A DNA stretch of 64,000 nt from Pyrocephalus nanus (lineage: Eukaryota; Chordata; Aves; Passeriformes; Tyrannidae), in assembly GCA_038380795.1 (NCBI GenBank), contig CM076266.1, positions 41,066,425-41,130,424 of the forward strand. Direction: 5' to 3'. The notes below the pieces were generated by a model, which worked only from the letters and a program-made list of their open reading frames with translations, ran no database searches and was not told the DNA's origin. Below are positions 22,701-36,566 of the stretch, in pieces (within the stretch, counting starts at the first letter, position 1; each line of letters opens with the position of its first letter). A program made the position numbers and the translations under genes.

Positions 22701-25700
22701 CATGTCCTTCATATCAGCCAAAACACGTGCATCTCAGTAACATAAATGATATTTCATCATCTTCCAGTCATTAGCAGCTACTCCTGAGACAGGAATGGAC
22801 TGCTGCTTAAGGCAAAAGTGATTGTTAAGAATTATTAAGAATTTTAAGGAAGGTTCTTACCTAGACCAGGCCAAGGGCAGGCTTTCAGGGCAAGCCAGAG
22901 TGAGGCACATGCACAAGCATCCCAGGTGCAAGGAGACCATACCTTAGACCCTGCCCCACCTTCATGAGTCTCATGCAGGTTTGGGTCAATAAGTGTTAGC
23001 TTTAGAAGGATTTGACAGTGTTTGTTGGTTTTTTGTTTTTTTTTTTTTTTTTCTCTATTATTCAGTTTTAAAATTGCTTTTTAGAACATGGAATGTTCTA
23101 TTTATCATTGTATTAGTATAATGGCTTTCTTCTACAAATGTTTCTCAGCTTTGAGTATTGGTTTGCCTCTGCTTCAGTAGTTATCAGCATCCCAAACTCT
23201 CACTTTTGATCCCATTCACTATGTGCTCTTTTTGTCACTGCTTTTCTCAACGTGACTGCAACAAATTAATCCTATTCCTTCCAATCTTCAAAGAACCACA
23301 GATTTCCTTTACTTTTATAATCACAACCGCCTGGTTTCTGCAGCTGAAGCAAAAGTTAAATGGGAATCCCCATCTGCATTTAATGTGCACCTGGCATAAT
23401 GCCTATGTTATTTCTTTAAAATAATTTCTCCCTTTTAAAAGTCAAAGTTGAAAGTCTAGCCTTGATCAAGTCAATAGGATTTTTGCCACAGAGTAGTGGG
23501 GCTACTGAAACCAACTCCAGGATCCCAGCAGGTACATTTTTATTGTTTATTTTTACCTATGAGTATCAGATTGCCTCTTGTCCTTGACTCCTTAATTGCT
23601 GTCTCCTTAACAGTCCCTTTTAATCATAGAAAAATAGGTGTTCAGTCAGTTAGCAGAGGTGTGACTAAAGCTCATGAAATCCATCTTATTTTTATTTCTT
23701 TTTAGACTTAAAGAGTTTTCTATCTGTATGCACAACTGAGAAAAATGTCTCTTCCAAATACTTCAGTGTTTTTCCCTAGTTCTGAGTACCAGCTTTTTCA
23801 TAAGAGAAGCCTTTCTAGTTTTCTCTGTCTGCAGTTTATATCTACCAATCTCTTGCTTTGCATGCTTTTCCTATTTATTTTCATAATTAATAACAGTATT
23901 TACATAAAAAAACTTTTTTTCACATTCTCCAATGCATTTAATTGATCATACATGAATAACAGTGGTACTGTCTAAGATCACAAGAACATAAATAGCAAAT
24001 CTTGAGGTCAAAACCAAGATTATATATCTGAGTATCCAGCAAATAGGGAAAAATGGCCATAATCTTCTTTACAAAGTACCAACAAAGTCAACTGTGGTAT
24101 TATAGGGAATGTAATTGTCATTTTGGGCAGATGAAGACAGTAGAAGGTCAGTCCATTATAGTTCCCTATTTGAAGATGTTTTTTGGGTAGCAGAATGAAA
24201 TCAGTTTTTTCTCATGAGTACCAGAAAATATTTCTATTCTCCTTTATGAATCAGCAGCATCAAGCCCGTGATGAGCTCAGCAAAAAGATCTCTGTAGTGG
24301 CTATTCTGGTGTAACACAATGATCTTTATTCCTATATAGTAACAGATGGCATATTACTTTTGCTGAAGTGCTTACTCTTGGAGCAAGTTGGACTTTGTTA
24401 AAGGGAACTTTTTTCCACAAAATTATTTACACTTTAGGTACACATCAGAAAAAAGATGCAAATTCTTCCTACCTGTCCCACCAAGTGCTAGACAGACATT
24501 TCTGATGCTTGGCTTTCTCTCAGAATAACTTTTTGAATATCTGCATGTACTGAATGCAAAAAAATCTGTGCTTTAATCTCTGTCTGACTTCCCAACATCT
24601 TGTATCATACAGCTTTTGCGTTCCCAGGCATCTGTCCTGAGCCAGAACATCATTCCTTCTTCCCCTGCCCTTCTCTGTTTTGGTCTTAGTCTTTCATTCA
24701 TATTTCATTGGGTGTTATTTTGACCCTCCAGGATCAAGCTAGTTGCTTGTGCATCATGCAATAAAACCCTCTGAGCACTGAATCTTTTTTTAACACTCTC
24801 TGCAATGAAGGAAGGATTAAACGATGGAAATAATCCATGTTTGATGTCAGCATAGTTCAAATAGGGTGGGTGCCAGCAATGGTGACTGTGAACCTGAGAG
24901 CGCATAGCAGGCACCTCTGCAGCTCATGGCCTTGTCTCAAAGACAGTTTAAACACCTGGGCAAGCTTGCTGAGAAACCTGCCAGTCCTGCTGTGAGGATA
25001 GCCAGCACATCAAAGTGAAGACACCGGTTCTGATTTTTTTTTTTTTTTTTTAATGAGGCAAACACTCAAGAGCTCAGTTGCATAAATTATCACAAAGGAG
25101 CATGGGACAAGTAAAAAAAATTGAATACAAAGAGATGAACCTAGAAAGAAAAAGTCACACTAAACTCTTTTACCTTCAATATTTTTTTCACTACAGCTTG
25201 ATTAGTAATACCTTTCTCCTATCAGCTTTCTCATTTAATTCCACTTCCCCTAAATATTTTGAGTTTTTTTCCCAATTTTCTATTACATTTTCCTTTTTAT
25301 TATTTTTTTTTTTTAATTCTCATTTCTGTCTGTCTAGAGAAAGTAAGTTATGAATAGCTACATAGCTCATAGGGATGATGGGGACTCACATTAATAATGA
25401 ATTAAATAACAGCTTAACAGCACTTGTGAGATGCAAACTGTTGTATCAAAGAGGGGATCATATGTGGTCTGTCTCTTTTATCAGCCCCTGTTTTGCCCAT
25501 ATATATAGTTAAGGAGGCCACTACAATATCAAAAGTTCTATTTAATGTGATATTTTGTGTTTCTTTTAAAGAAAAAGCCTTCTGGGAGCAAAATGTAAAA
25601 GAGAAAAAAGTAGGAGAAAAAGGATTTCATTGCAGACATCCTTACATATAACATTTCCATTCCACGTTCCTAAAGAACATATAACCAACAATACCTAAAA

Positions 25701-28434
25701 GATTTATTTATGTAAAAAATAATCCTAAACTTAACGTAGCAACACTGTGAGTTTTGATCAGCTCTTGAATTTTCTCCACAGCAGATATTTGGTACCCATA
25801 TGCTGGTAAAATGCTACTGTATTTTAACTGTTCTCCAGGCTACCTCTTGTGCCTACACAGCCTTTGTAATTGAATTTGACCCAGAAAACTAACATCACCT
25901 TGTTACTGAGTTCTCTGAAATGTAAAGCAAAGAAAGGAACTCCCAAATGATTATAACTGAAATATTTTTTGCTAAATGTCAGCGTGGTCTCACATAAAAC
26001 CAACAATTTGATGTGGTTTTCCATACTTGCAGGCCTCAGCCATTTGGTGTGGTAATAAACATCCCCAAATCTTATGTCACTGATTGTTTGGCTTCAGCAA
26101 TGATGAAACGTGGAAAACAAAATAAAGGAACGTAAACCTTGTCTGAAATTTATTCGGAGACCATGTGTGAACCATACCTGGCTTTTCATACTTATCATAG
26201 CTCCTGACAGAAGTGACACATTCAGCCTTAGCCATGTCTAGTTTATCTTGTCAGTGTCTGAAATAGACAGGGGAAACCTTTCAACATTGTACTTCATAGA
26301 ATTGCAACCAGACTGATAAATCTGTTTATTTTTCCTTTAAATGTGCCCTGGTTTTCATAACAGAGACAGCTTGCATGGATGCTGATGAATGGTTACTCTC
26401 CCATCACAGACCTTTATGGACACTTTGCCAAGAAACTTGTTTTGTGAATTCCTCACCTTCTTTTTTTATTTTTTCCTAGCACCTGAAAACTTGCAACTGG
26501 CTTGGCTTGAAAGCTGCCTTGGAAATTTTACTAAGGCTCTTACTTTGATAGCTAAAAATGACCTTGAAGAATGATTAATGCTGTGTAGGGGTTGATGACA
26601 TAAATCTGTTAAAATGTGCCTGATGTACAGCTTCACATGCAAGAATGTTATAGCCATACTCCTGTACTACTAACACAGTGACATTGAACAGAGTGTAGCA
26701 GATATGAAATCTAAAAAATCATAAAAAAAAGAACCTCCAAAAGGATTAGAATTTTTTTTTTTTAAATTTGTTACCGAGAAAATGCTTCTGGCAAGAGAAT
26801 ATAAATTTAAAGAAAAATAAAAACAGGGCTCTTAAGGTACGTGAGCACATATTCTCTAACTACCATAATTCTAGTGGTTGTTACTGAGAATGTAGGTATT
26901 TGCCCCAGGAATGAAACAGTCCACTCTTTCTGTACGGTACTGTTTGTAATGCAAAACAATAACAAGCAAGAAGAATAAAAGCCCAATTCAGCAGCCCAAG
27001 AATTAGATCTATCCTTTGTCTTAAATGTATCTGTGCAAATCTGTCCATTGCTAGTCATTTTGGATGTAGATATTTAGAAAACAAAGGTTAATGTGTTCCT
27101 AACCTAAAAAAGAAAATACAAAACATAAGGAGATAGCTGAAGGAAGGATGACATTACTTCACTGGACTGATAAGAAATGAACAGAAGTTGCTGTCCTTAG
27201 CCAGAGAAAGTGCATGTCTTACCATATTGCCTTTGTGACTACAGGAAATTAGCTGAATAATTATATTTGCAGAGGAGCAACTTGGGACAGTTTCTAGATA
27301 AGAGGTCTCAACAGTAGCTCACCCTGTGCTTATTCATGGGGAATTACACTGATGATATTTTTGCTGCATATTTGTCTCTATCAAATATTCCTATGTCCCA
27401 ATGTGTTTTCCTTTGCCTTCAGCAAAATTTTGCATAGTCTGATGAGGGATGGATGAGTATCCTAGAAGTACTCAAACTACAGTGCTGTGTGCCAGGCCAT
27501 CTTTTCCGTTGCACAGATCAGTCAGCATGCTTCCATTTACAGCCTCATCCCTTTCACCAGCTCCCATGCCCGCCAACAGTGCAGGTCTTTGTTCCTGCAC
27601 AAAGCTGGAGAAGCCTCCAACTGCAATTTTAACAATAAAATAAACATTCTCAACACAAACAGACTGTTCTAGTTTCTACATCTGACAGTCTGGCACCTTT
27701 CACATCACTAAATTAGTTTGAAGCATTCATCATTACACACGCTCTGAGAGAGGCAAAGCAAGTACTAAATGGGATTTGAGACTTGGTAAACTTTCTATTT
27801 GAGGTGAAACAATGATTTAAACTGACGAGAAAAGGCTGTGAAAACAACTCAGAAAAATAACTTATTTCTCTTTAAGACTTGGCGAATATTAAGAGAATAA
27901 GAAATGGTACTAAAATAGGTGTTTTGCTCTTCTGTAAAAATAATTTAAAAATTACAAGCCTGATTTATGTGAAACTTTGTAAAACCATTCTGCATCCCAA
28001 CCTTTCCCCAACTAGAACTTTGTATGCCAAGTTTCAGCTTGAACCATTTTCAGGGAAATTGTTCCTTGAAGCATGAGAATTATACCATGAAGTACTCATA
28101 TCTTAATCCTAAGTACAGTTTCATATGTGTCATTTTTTAATAGAACAAAGTATAATACAAAAAACATTTGAGGAGCAGAAAGAATGTACACATTCTATTA
28201 AAATTGCAGTGTGTGCAGAAACTCTAAAGCTTTAAATTATGCTGCTGTATCTATATCCCAGGAGATAGATTCCTACAATTTAAGACTAACATTAACATTT
28301 TTGCTAATGCTTACTAGCCTGGCAAAAAGCTTTGTACGGTGTTATGGGAGGAAAAGGTAAAAAGCCCATTGTTGTAAGTTTTCGGGAGAATAGTTCATAA
28401 ATTAAAAGGAAACTTACCAATACTTCTAAAAAGA

Positions 28435-28461
28435 TGAATTTGCATAGCTTATGCAAATTCA
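28435..28461 (+). promoter_or_regulatory. Palindrome of two facing POU octamer motifs
   Basis: Twelve-bp perfect arms with a 3-bp centre (GCT) contain the octamer ATTTGCAT (28438-28445) and its inverse ATGCAAAT (28451-28458). These are consensus POU/OCT binding sites. No gene is near, so a role as an enhancer element is inference only. Confidence 0.4.
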
Positions 28462-31400
28462 CACAAATTTTGCCCCTGTTTAAGATTTTCCAAGTGATTC
28501 AGGCTAGAGTGGAGATGCTCCAATAATTTTGGCTTTAGTTCTTCAGGATCAATTTTATGAGACCTTGAGATCTGAGTCTTCTCTCAGTTACACCTTGCTG
28601 AAACTTCATGATGTTTTTCATTTACAGGACAGATAAATAGCATGACTTATCCCCACAAACGAAATCATAATATATTTGGATTCTAATGGTTTCCAAAGTG
28701 GAAACTCTTAATAAGCCCATGTATTTATCACAGAAGTTAGTGTTACTGAAGTTTGAAAACAATTTGTCACACTTATGTTCATGAAAACACAGAGGTTTGT
28801 TGCTAGGATTTTTTTTTTACTTTTTGCTATCTATTTGATCTCTGTTATTATATCAGAAAATAACATGAAGGTGAATAGCAATACTTTTATTTAGCTTAGA
28901 ATTCTTAAGGGGTGAATTAAAATGAGCAGTGGATTTGGATCTTATTCTAAACTCTGGAACTTGACAAACATACTTGGAAGAAAGCTAAAAATCTGCTGTA
29001 AAAACATCTGGTTTGATTTTCAAAGTTCAAATATTAAAAAAGGCAAACAGTATGAGAAGTGAAAAATGTAGCTGATGAATTTTTTATTTTTGGTATTAGT
29101 AATTTAAAGAGTTACAAACAGTTCAGACAAGCTAACCTTCTCTTCAACAATATAAATGTCTTTTATATTGTCAGTTGCACAGAAATATGTTGGATGGGCC
29201 TGGGTTCTTTGACATGACCTTTGCTTTTAGCATCTCTAAATCCTTACTTGCCTTTCTTATTATTCATGTTTTAACCAACATAAGATAGCCAATTGTGTGA
29301 ATGATCCAGTTCATTCATACTGGAATATAAAAATCAATTCAAAGACCAGATAGAAAACTGTCTTTAATTTTTTCTGAGGTGTGCCTAAAGACAGTTCACT
29401 ACTCTGACATCTTCACTTATTTAAAGCATCAGATTTACACAGTAGCTTTAATTCTACCTTGGAGTTATGTTGAGTAGAGGATTTAAGTGGGGTTACATTC
29501 AGTTTTATCTAATTCTTCTGTCTAACCTTGATGTAATCCCCTTCTTCCCTAATTATTGCAAAAAGAGACAATTCATTATAATTATAGGGAGGAGGAGAGA
29601 GAAATAAAAACAAGCAATGAAATCTGTTCCTAACTTTCCCTTTTCCCAAAATTGCTTTGTTACTCCACTTCCCTTTGTGTTTCTCTTTCAGCCTAATAGA
29701 AATATAAGACCTCTGTTCCCCTCTTTCTATGTAATCTTATATTTTTGGAACCAAGAAACAGAAATATAAGTTGGAGCTCTTTTTTCAAGAAAAGAAAAAA
29801 AAAGCAGTAAGACTGTGTGGTGCCATGTAAGATAGATAGAAATACCACTTGTCATTTTTTGACTACATCAGTGGAACCATCACAAGGGTAATACTGCCAC
29901 TTCTCATATTTATCTAATATCTGCCTAGGACACTGAAATTTCAGTTTTGTGTCAATCCTTTCAGTATCACATCTCTTTAGGCTCCATGGCAAATAAATAT
30001 GCAATTTATCTTGCCAAATTTAGTGCCCTCAAGATACTTTGCAAGGTCATTAGGATTATTCAGATCCAAATAGGATACATGAGTCAAAAAGTGATATAGT
30101 ATATCTTTAAAACCACACTTATCTCAAGGCAGGAATTTTGTTTTGATACTCTCACTTGTTATTGTGCATCCCAACTGGAACACATTTAGCAATGCCATCT
30201 ACAAACTGAATATCCTCTGTTCTTTGGCATTAGCTGTTGGGAGAACTCCTTTGTGCACAAAACCTGTACTCTCTGGACATATTGGGTCTCCCACCTGTCG
30301 GTACACTCTGTTGCACTCTTGACCTAGACAATGACCCCATCAAAATACATCTTTTGTTCACTATAGATCAGTATGAGAAAGTAATAGCTGATAAGAGTCT
30401 AACAACAAAGCCCATCCTTCAGCTCAGAGCGTGGTCTCTGCTCTCAGTGGAGGGCAGCACTAGCACCAGTATTATATAAATTAAGCCTGAAGGACTATTT
30501 TGTAGACCTGCCAAATGTATTAACCGGCCCTTTGTAAATCAGAAACAATGCCTAGTCCTGCCTAGAGCAGGACCACTGAATGCATTCACACAAGGCACAC
30601 CTTTTCATGGTGCAAGAATAAGAGCATAGGCTGCAGCGGAGAACTACTCTTAAGTCTTGGGTTTGTAGACACCCAGAGAGATAGGGTTGGTAACATAGGT
30701 TAGGAAGAATTCCCCAGCACCAGAGATTTTTAAATTATGTTTGTGTTAAATAATGTTCTAGTCAAACTATTTGTAGTGCTGTGGTTGAATAGTACTGCAC
30801 ACTTTCAGTCAGCAGTAATCTTAATTAACTGGGGCACTGACTTCTACCAATACTCTAAGGAACAACGGAATTCTTTCAGTATTGTCCTTCTTATGGCTTT
30901 ATGTTGGTAATTTTATTGTCAAAGTTTGGATTGCTTCAGAGTTTCTGTCTTTTAAATACTAATTAAACTCTACAGCACCCCCATATGTGTTTCAACACCA
31001 CAGCTGTGAAATTAGAGAAGGATTTCGAGATGCAGGTTTACATGGCTAGGAAACAAAAATGGACTAAGTCAATTATGCTATCCCATCAGGCCATCTTGGA
31101 GGCCTGCTGCTGTTATCCACTCCAGTAGCATTCAGCAAACTAGCCACTTAACTGGCTATAATTTTACAATCTCCTTCCCTCCGAGACTAGCTGTGAAGTC
31201 AACATGTGCCAAAGCACCAGTATTGAGTTCCAAAACTACATGAGAACTTCAGTGGAAATGCTACCTTTATGCTTGATTCAGAATGTGAATATTGAATATC
31301 TCTGCTTCATCATTATCACAATGCCTTGGTAGGGATTGATTCTGCACTGCATGCATGATCTGGAAGCATGGCCATATCCATATACCACAGCCAACCTGGA

Positions 31401-33047
31401 CTCCACAGCTTGTCCTTAGGTGGCTCTGGGTGTCCCTCCACTCCAGGCACTTGTAGCTATGGGAAATAGTCTTTCTCATTGCTCTCCTTTTCCCCTTCAC
31501 ATTTTTAAAAATAAAAATACTGCTTTAAGAAAGCAAAGTTGCCATTTTTCTGGACAATACTGAGTTACTAATTGTTTAAACACATGCAGTCCTGAAGGTC
31601 TATGACCAATATAACTGACAGCAAACTTACACACATATATAACAAACTCACCAGGTTTTAAGTTAAAGTGAGAAAAACTTATTGGCTGAAGGGTAAGCAT
31701 AATAAATTCTGGGTGAAAAGTGTAGCTGATTCCATCATAAAACAACCAGAATGGGAATGTACTGCGTAATAAACTAAGTGTTACTGTTTTCTGCAATCAC
31801 CCAGGCCCTGCATTTTGATTGATTGCAGATTCTGAATTACTGAGAAAATGGCAGTTAATTACCCCTAACACCTTTGCAGGAACAGCTTGGAGGGTACTAT
31901 GAAATTAGCACTCTGAAGTCTGAGTTAAATATATCATTTTAGCTTAATGGAATTTAATAATACTGTAATTCAAATGTATGTTGCACAAAATTAATAGCTT
32001 TTAATACTGAAATGCCTTTATTTGATCTGCTCCATATTTTATGCATGCTGACATTTATTGATTTCTTCTGAAATAACCATCACTTCCAGAAACTGGAGGA
32101 GAAACTTAGGAGTGTGTATTTCAGCTGAGGTATTATTCCAAAACCAGCAGTCAGAACAGAGGTTTCATATGCTTATCCTGATAGTTTGGCTGACTTTCTC
32201 CACCCTACCTTTAACTCTCCCAAGTTAGTTGTATCCGGTTATCAACCCAAAAGGGCTAAGCTGTGGTTTTCCATTAGAGCCCTTGGAGAAGGGCAGGTGG
32301 TGGGAGTTCACCAGGAACCGTAACCTGCCAGTCACTCAGCCAGAGCTCTGCCACAGCCCCTCCAGCTCCCACTGACTTTACTGGAAGAGCAGCCAGTGCA
32401 ATCCTGTCATTTCACTGTACTGTCAGCAGCTGAGCATTGGTTTATATAATGCAACATGGTCAGCTAGTTGCTAGCATGGTGAGTAGAAGTCCTCTGGAGA
32501 TTACAAAAAGGAGGCAGCAGTAAATCCCACTCATTCCACAGCTGTATCTGTGATGTGCTTGGAGTCACAGCTGGCCATGGGAAGTTTTATGGAGAGTTTT
32601 GGAAATGAAGGGTATGCTGAAATGCCATCGTTTTAGCAGCCCTACTGGGTGGCACTGGGCCATGCTCACTGCAGCTGTTACACCCCATTCTTCGTTCTTC
32701 TCAGTCCAATTAAAACACTCACATTATTAATTAAATTAAATTTGTTTGGACATAGATGAATAAAAAATAATATCTAATGTCTAGCTACAATTTGATAGAC
32801 TCTATGAAAATTAGAAATTAATAAATAGGCTAATAAAAAATATGTGCCGAAGAACTATCAAATATGTCAGTTTAAATAACAAAAACTCTCAAGGCAGTCA
32901 GGTTGTTTGAAAAATATTGAACTAAATTTTACACTTAGGAAAATCCATTTACATAACAAGGACAAAAACAAAGAAGTGTACATCTCCCCATTCAAATCAG
33001 AATTACTTTCACATGGTGTCAGAGGCTTTTTGAATTCAGAAGAAAAT

Positions 33048-33106
33048 ACTTGGACTCGTTGATCTTTGAGGTAATTTCCAGCCTTATTAATTCTATGATT
33101 CTATGG
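33048..33106 (+). mobile_element. CR1 3'-end fragment
   Basis: A short piece with GGACTCGTTGATCTTTGAGG, then TTTCCAGCCTTATTAATTC and the terminal repeat TTCTATGATTCTATGG. These are the 3' untranslated tail and the octamer repeats that end avian CR1 elements. Only about 60 bp remain. Confidence 0.85.
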
Positions 33107-36100
33107 CTCCTGCTTACGTCATGGCAACATAAGCTTTTCAGAGCCCACTCAAACCTGAATCCACGTTATTTTTGACTCCTATGTTTTCCTTTCAGTTCTA
33201 AGTTCAAGAATAATTTGTGAAGTAAAATCTCTTCCATGTCTGAAATATCTGAACACATAAAATACTGAATGGAGCCTCAATTTAGGTCTTTTAGTTCAGA
33301 AATAATATCTATAGGATGTGATCCATTCAAGGAAAAGATTAGGAATTAATATAGAAATAAATAAAACTATGTACTCACCCTGAAAAATCTGTATACAACT
33401 CTCAGAAGGGATGGTGAGACGGTATGAGCAAGCATGCAAGCCTAAACATAGTGTAATTTCCATATATATACCATAAAAACAAAGGTAGTGAAAGAATCAT
33501 TGAGAACTACAAGAATACCAAGGAATATTTAAGGATATTTTAGAGACAAAAACAGGTACATGCACAGAAAAGTGATAAAGTTTGAGATTACTTCCCTGGA
33601 GTAAAAAGGTCTCAGAAAGAAATTTTCAAAGGTATTTGCACAAAGTATACCAGAAACAGTGGCTGTATTTTAGAGATGTTGACATGTGCAAAACATGGGG
33701 GAAAAAACTGTAGGGATGCCCAAATACGGAATATAAATGTATTCAATTTCATTCCCAGATCTATTTCTTCAATGCAAAATTTTGTTAGTGGAAGAAAACT
33801 TAGTATCAGTGTGTCTAAATTTCCAGGATCACATCGAACTCCCTTGATTTCATAACCTCCTTAGGTTTTGTCAGCTATAACAGTCTTGTCTACAAGTAAG
33901 TGAAAACCTTCCCAGCAAAAACCCACTCCTTGAACAGGAGACTTGAGTAAATCTTATCAACACTTTCGCCTTGCATTGACCCTGGTTATGCTACTGGCTT
34001 TTCTTCAGATTTAACAGAATGGTTTATATGGTATTATATGAAAGGCAGAACAAAGGTAAGGCAGGTAAAGTCTATTTAACTTGTGGTATAAAATATTAAA
34101 TGCCCGCTATTTGGGAATTTGAAATATCTACTGTGGATGAAAATAACTTTTCACTGACATTTTTCGTATTAGTTGAAAAACTGCATCGCGACATAATTTT
34201 GTACAACTGAGAGCTGATGCTTCCCAAGCACTTAATCGGGGCAACAAAAGGTATTGCTTAAAATAGAGTACCCATCATGACCCAGACCTGCCTGAAATTC
34301 ACGTACTGAAACATCTCTGATCCCCCAAGGGAATCACCCCAGCCCAGAGTAGATGAAGCATCCCAGCCAGGTCAGTGATAGACATCTATCCTGAGAACTG
34401 ATCCTGCCCTGGGCCCGCCTGCTCTCTCTCCTTCTGCTTTTTCATTAACATCTATCAGTTCAAGCCAATAACATTTTGTTCCACTATTTATCCACTGCAT
34501 TGTTTTGCTGGGCCACTCTCTCAACAGGAACTGTTCTTGAAGATTTTGTCCAAGTTTTTACTTTCCTCTCAAACAGTATGTCCATAAGGCTCCCTGTAAG
34601 AATGGGAATTGTGCCCAGATGGAATGGAAAACTTAAAAGTAAAACACTAGAGAAATATGTGGTTTTCTACGGATTATGTTCAATCTTTGCTGTACACTTT
34701 GTTCTTTGTAAGTACTTTTCCTGAATTGCTTTTTGGTTTTTTAAATGTATGCATATTATATTCAAGCTAAAGGCTACCTTGCATTTCAGGTGAGGAGACA
34801 AATGAAAATCTTGGAGCAAGGAATGAAGTATTCCTTAGCAAGTTATGAAAACAACATCAATGAGCAGTTGGTAAAGCAATCAGGGTCCCAAACTGAACCA
34901 TACAGCAAACGCAGTGACCTTAGCCTTTCTCTTTTGATTTACAGCAATGTTGGAAAGTAACTTAACTAGGTGCCATGGGGCTCCAAGAGCAGTTGAGTCA
35001 ATGTATGGTTTAAATTGTTATGGATGCTAATTAGATTAGCAATTTGATGTTGAGACCTTCAGAGAAAAGTGCGTGTGCTCTTTCAAACCCATTGCTCTGG
35101 CCTGAAAATTCACTAGAGATTAAATCCTACACTGGAGAAATTGGTGAGGTCCTACTGAGTCTCAGAATCCTTATCACAACAACTGTGAAATAGCAAAGGG
35201 ATTATCTTGACTGGTTTTGGAGGTAAGAGGCAGCAGCATTCATGAACTGCTTAGTATAGGCACAACAAGCAGGGTGTGAATGTTATTCATGTGTATATTG
35301 CAGTGTCAGGTCTCTTATCAGGTGCTAATAATTATTTATTGATTGGGTGGTGTCAAATCAGAAATGTTCATTAGAAAAACTGAGTTGCTCTTTTAACCTA
35401 CCTACTGCTCATTACCAAAGTAGCTGAGCACCCTTCATATAAAGTAGGACAATTAGTAGCATCTAGAAGATTTCAAGAAGTCCTTGCCACTTTGCCATAG
35501 TCTAGGCTGAAAAGCAAGAAGATAAGCACAAAAATTCCCATAAGAATTTGTGTTTTTTTCAGTCCTATGAAACTAAAGTTCTCTTGTGCTTTAGGAAAAT
35601 ACTGCAACTGACTGCTTTAATAATGTAATGGCAAGGTATTAGGCTTTTTCCTCAAAATGTTTTTGTTTGGTTTTTTTTTCAAATTTTTAGCAATTATGCT
35701 CCTAAAATCTTTGAACAAATCTATAATCTTTGTCATTCAGCATCCACAATTAGTTTGAAATGCTCATATATACACTTATTTTGCTGAATTAAGGCTACAG
35801 AAAGGAAAGAGGTCTGCTGAATCTGCTCTTCTTATTGCCACATGGGTTTCTGCAGAGGCCTGGCAGGACTTATCTTGTTTAATCTTTTGGAGGCCAGAAT
35901 AGATCTCCTACATGTCACTACTGCAATTATAAAGCAACTTGTCAAATGAAGTCAAATCTTTAAATCAGTCCAGCAGCTGGAATTGCAAACTTGCAATTTT
36001 TTTGAGGGGGGGGGGGATTAAATGGAATTCTAAATTATAATGGACCTTACTGAAACCTCCCAGCTAGTACTGAGTTCACAGCAGACAAAAGCAATGTGAA

Positions 36101-36304
36101 TTCCCTGATGTTGGTGCACCAGTGTCTTTTCACTCCAGTGAAGTGCTGGTAGAAAAGTCTTTGATGCCAAAACACACAACTTTTGCAGGAAGGAAGATGA
36201 TATGATAAATTACCCCAGCTCCTGGAGAGAGATTCTGGTTCCCGAAAATTATCTGTTGAAGAAGAGCCTTGATAATAAGCTATTCAGGCGCTGGCATTTC
36301 TTAT
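33107..36304. other. Intergenic DNA between two CR1 fragments, no gene recognised
   Basis: AT-rich unique sequence with only short frames. There is an 11-base G run at 36006-36016 and no other structure of note. Confidence 0.65.
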
Positions 36305-36566
36305 GCATCCTGAGGGAATGGCCTGAATTTGTGTCAGGGCTGGTTTAGGTTGGATATTAGGAAAAGGTGCTTCACCCAGAGAGTGGTTGGATGCTGCAAC
36401 AGGCTCTCCAGATCAGTGGTCACAGCACCAAGCCTGACATAGTTCAGAATGATACTCTCAGACACATGGTGTGATTCTTGGGGATGGCCCTGTGCAGGGC
36501 CAAGAGTTGGACCCGGTGATCCTTGTGGGTCCCTTCCAATTCAGCATATTCTGTCATTCTGTGATC
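36305..36566 (+). mobile_element. CR1 3'-end fragment, plus orientation
   Basis: Diagnostic stretches occur in order: GAGGGAATGGCCTGAA, GGTTTAGGTTGGATATTAGG, TTCACCCAGAGAGTGGTTGG, CAGTGGTCACAGCACCAAGC, GGGGATGGCCCTGTGCAGGG, GATCCTTGTGGGTCCCTTCC and the end TTCTGTCATTCTGTGA. This is the tail of a CR1 subfamily common in birds, in an orientation opposite to the copy at 3.3 kb. The left boundary is approximate. An internal deletion near 36440-36450 removes part of the usual sequence. Confidence 0.92.

Larger units (their letters stand above)
11946..33047. other. Gene-poor intergenic DNA downstream of POLR1F
   Basis: About 21 kb with no frame above 135 residues and none with recognisable protein similarity. 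It contains the inverted-repeat cluster (16.5-16.7 kb), the octamer palindrome (28.4 kb), and A- or T-runs near 18571, 22155, 23039 and 25036. Otherwise it is AT-rich unique sequence. Conserved non-coding elements may be present but cannot be told from one sequence. Confidence 0.7.

Noticed and set aside
23084..23102. AGAACAT-GGA-ATGTTCT as a glucocorticoid response element
   Set aside because: The AGAACA and TGTTCT half-sites are five bases apart instead of three, so the consensus spacing is not met.
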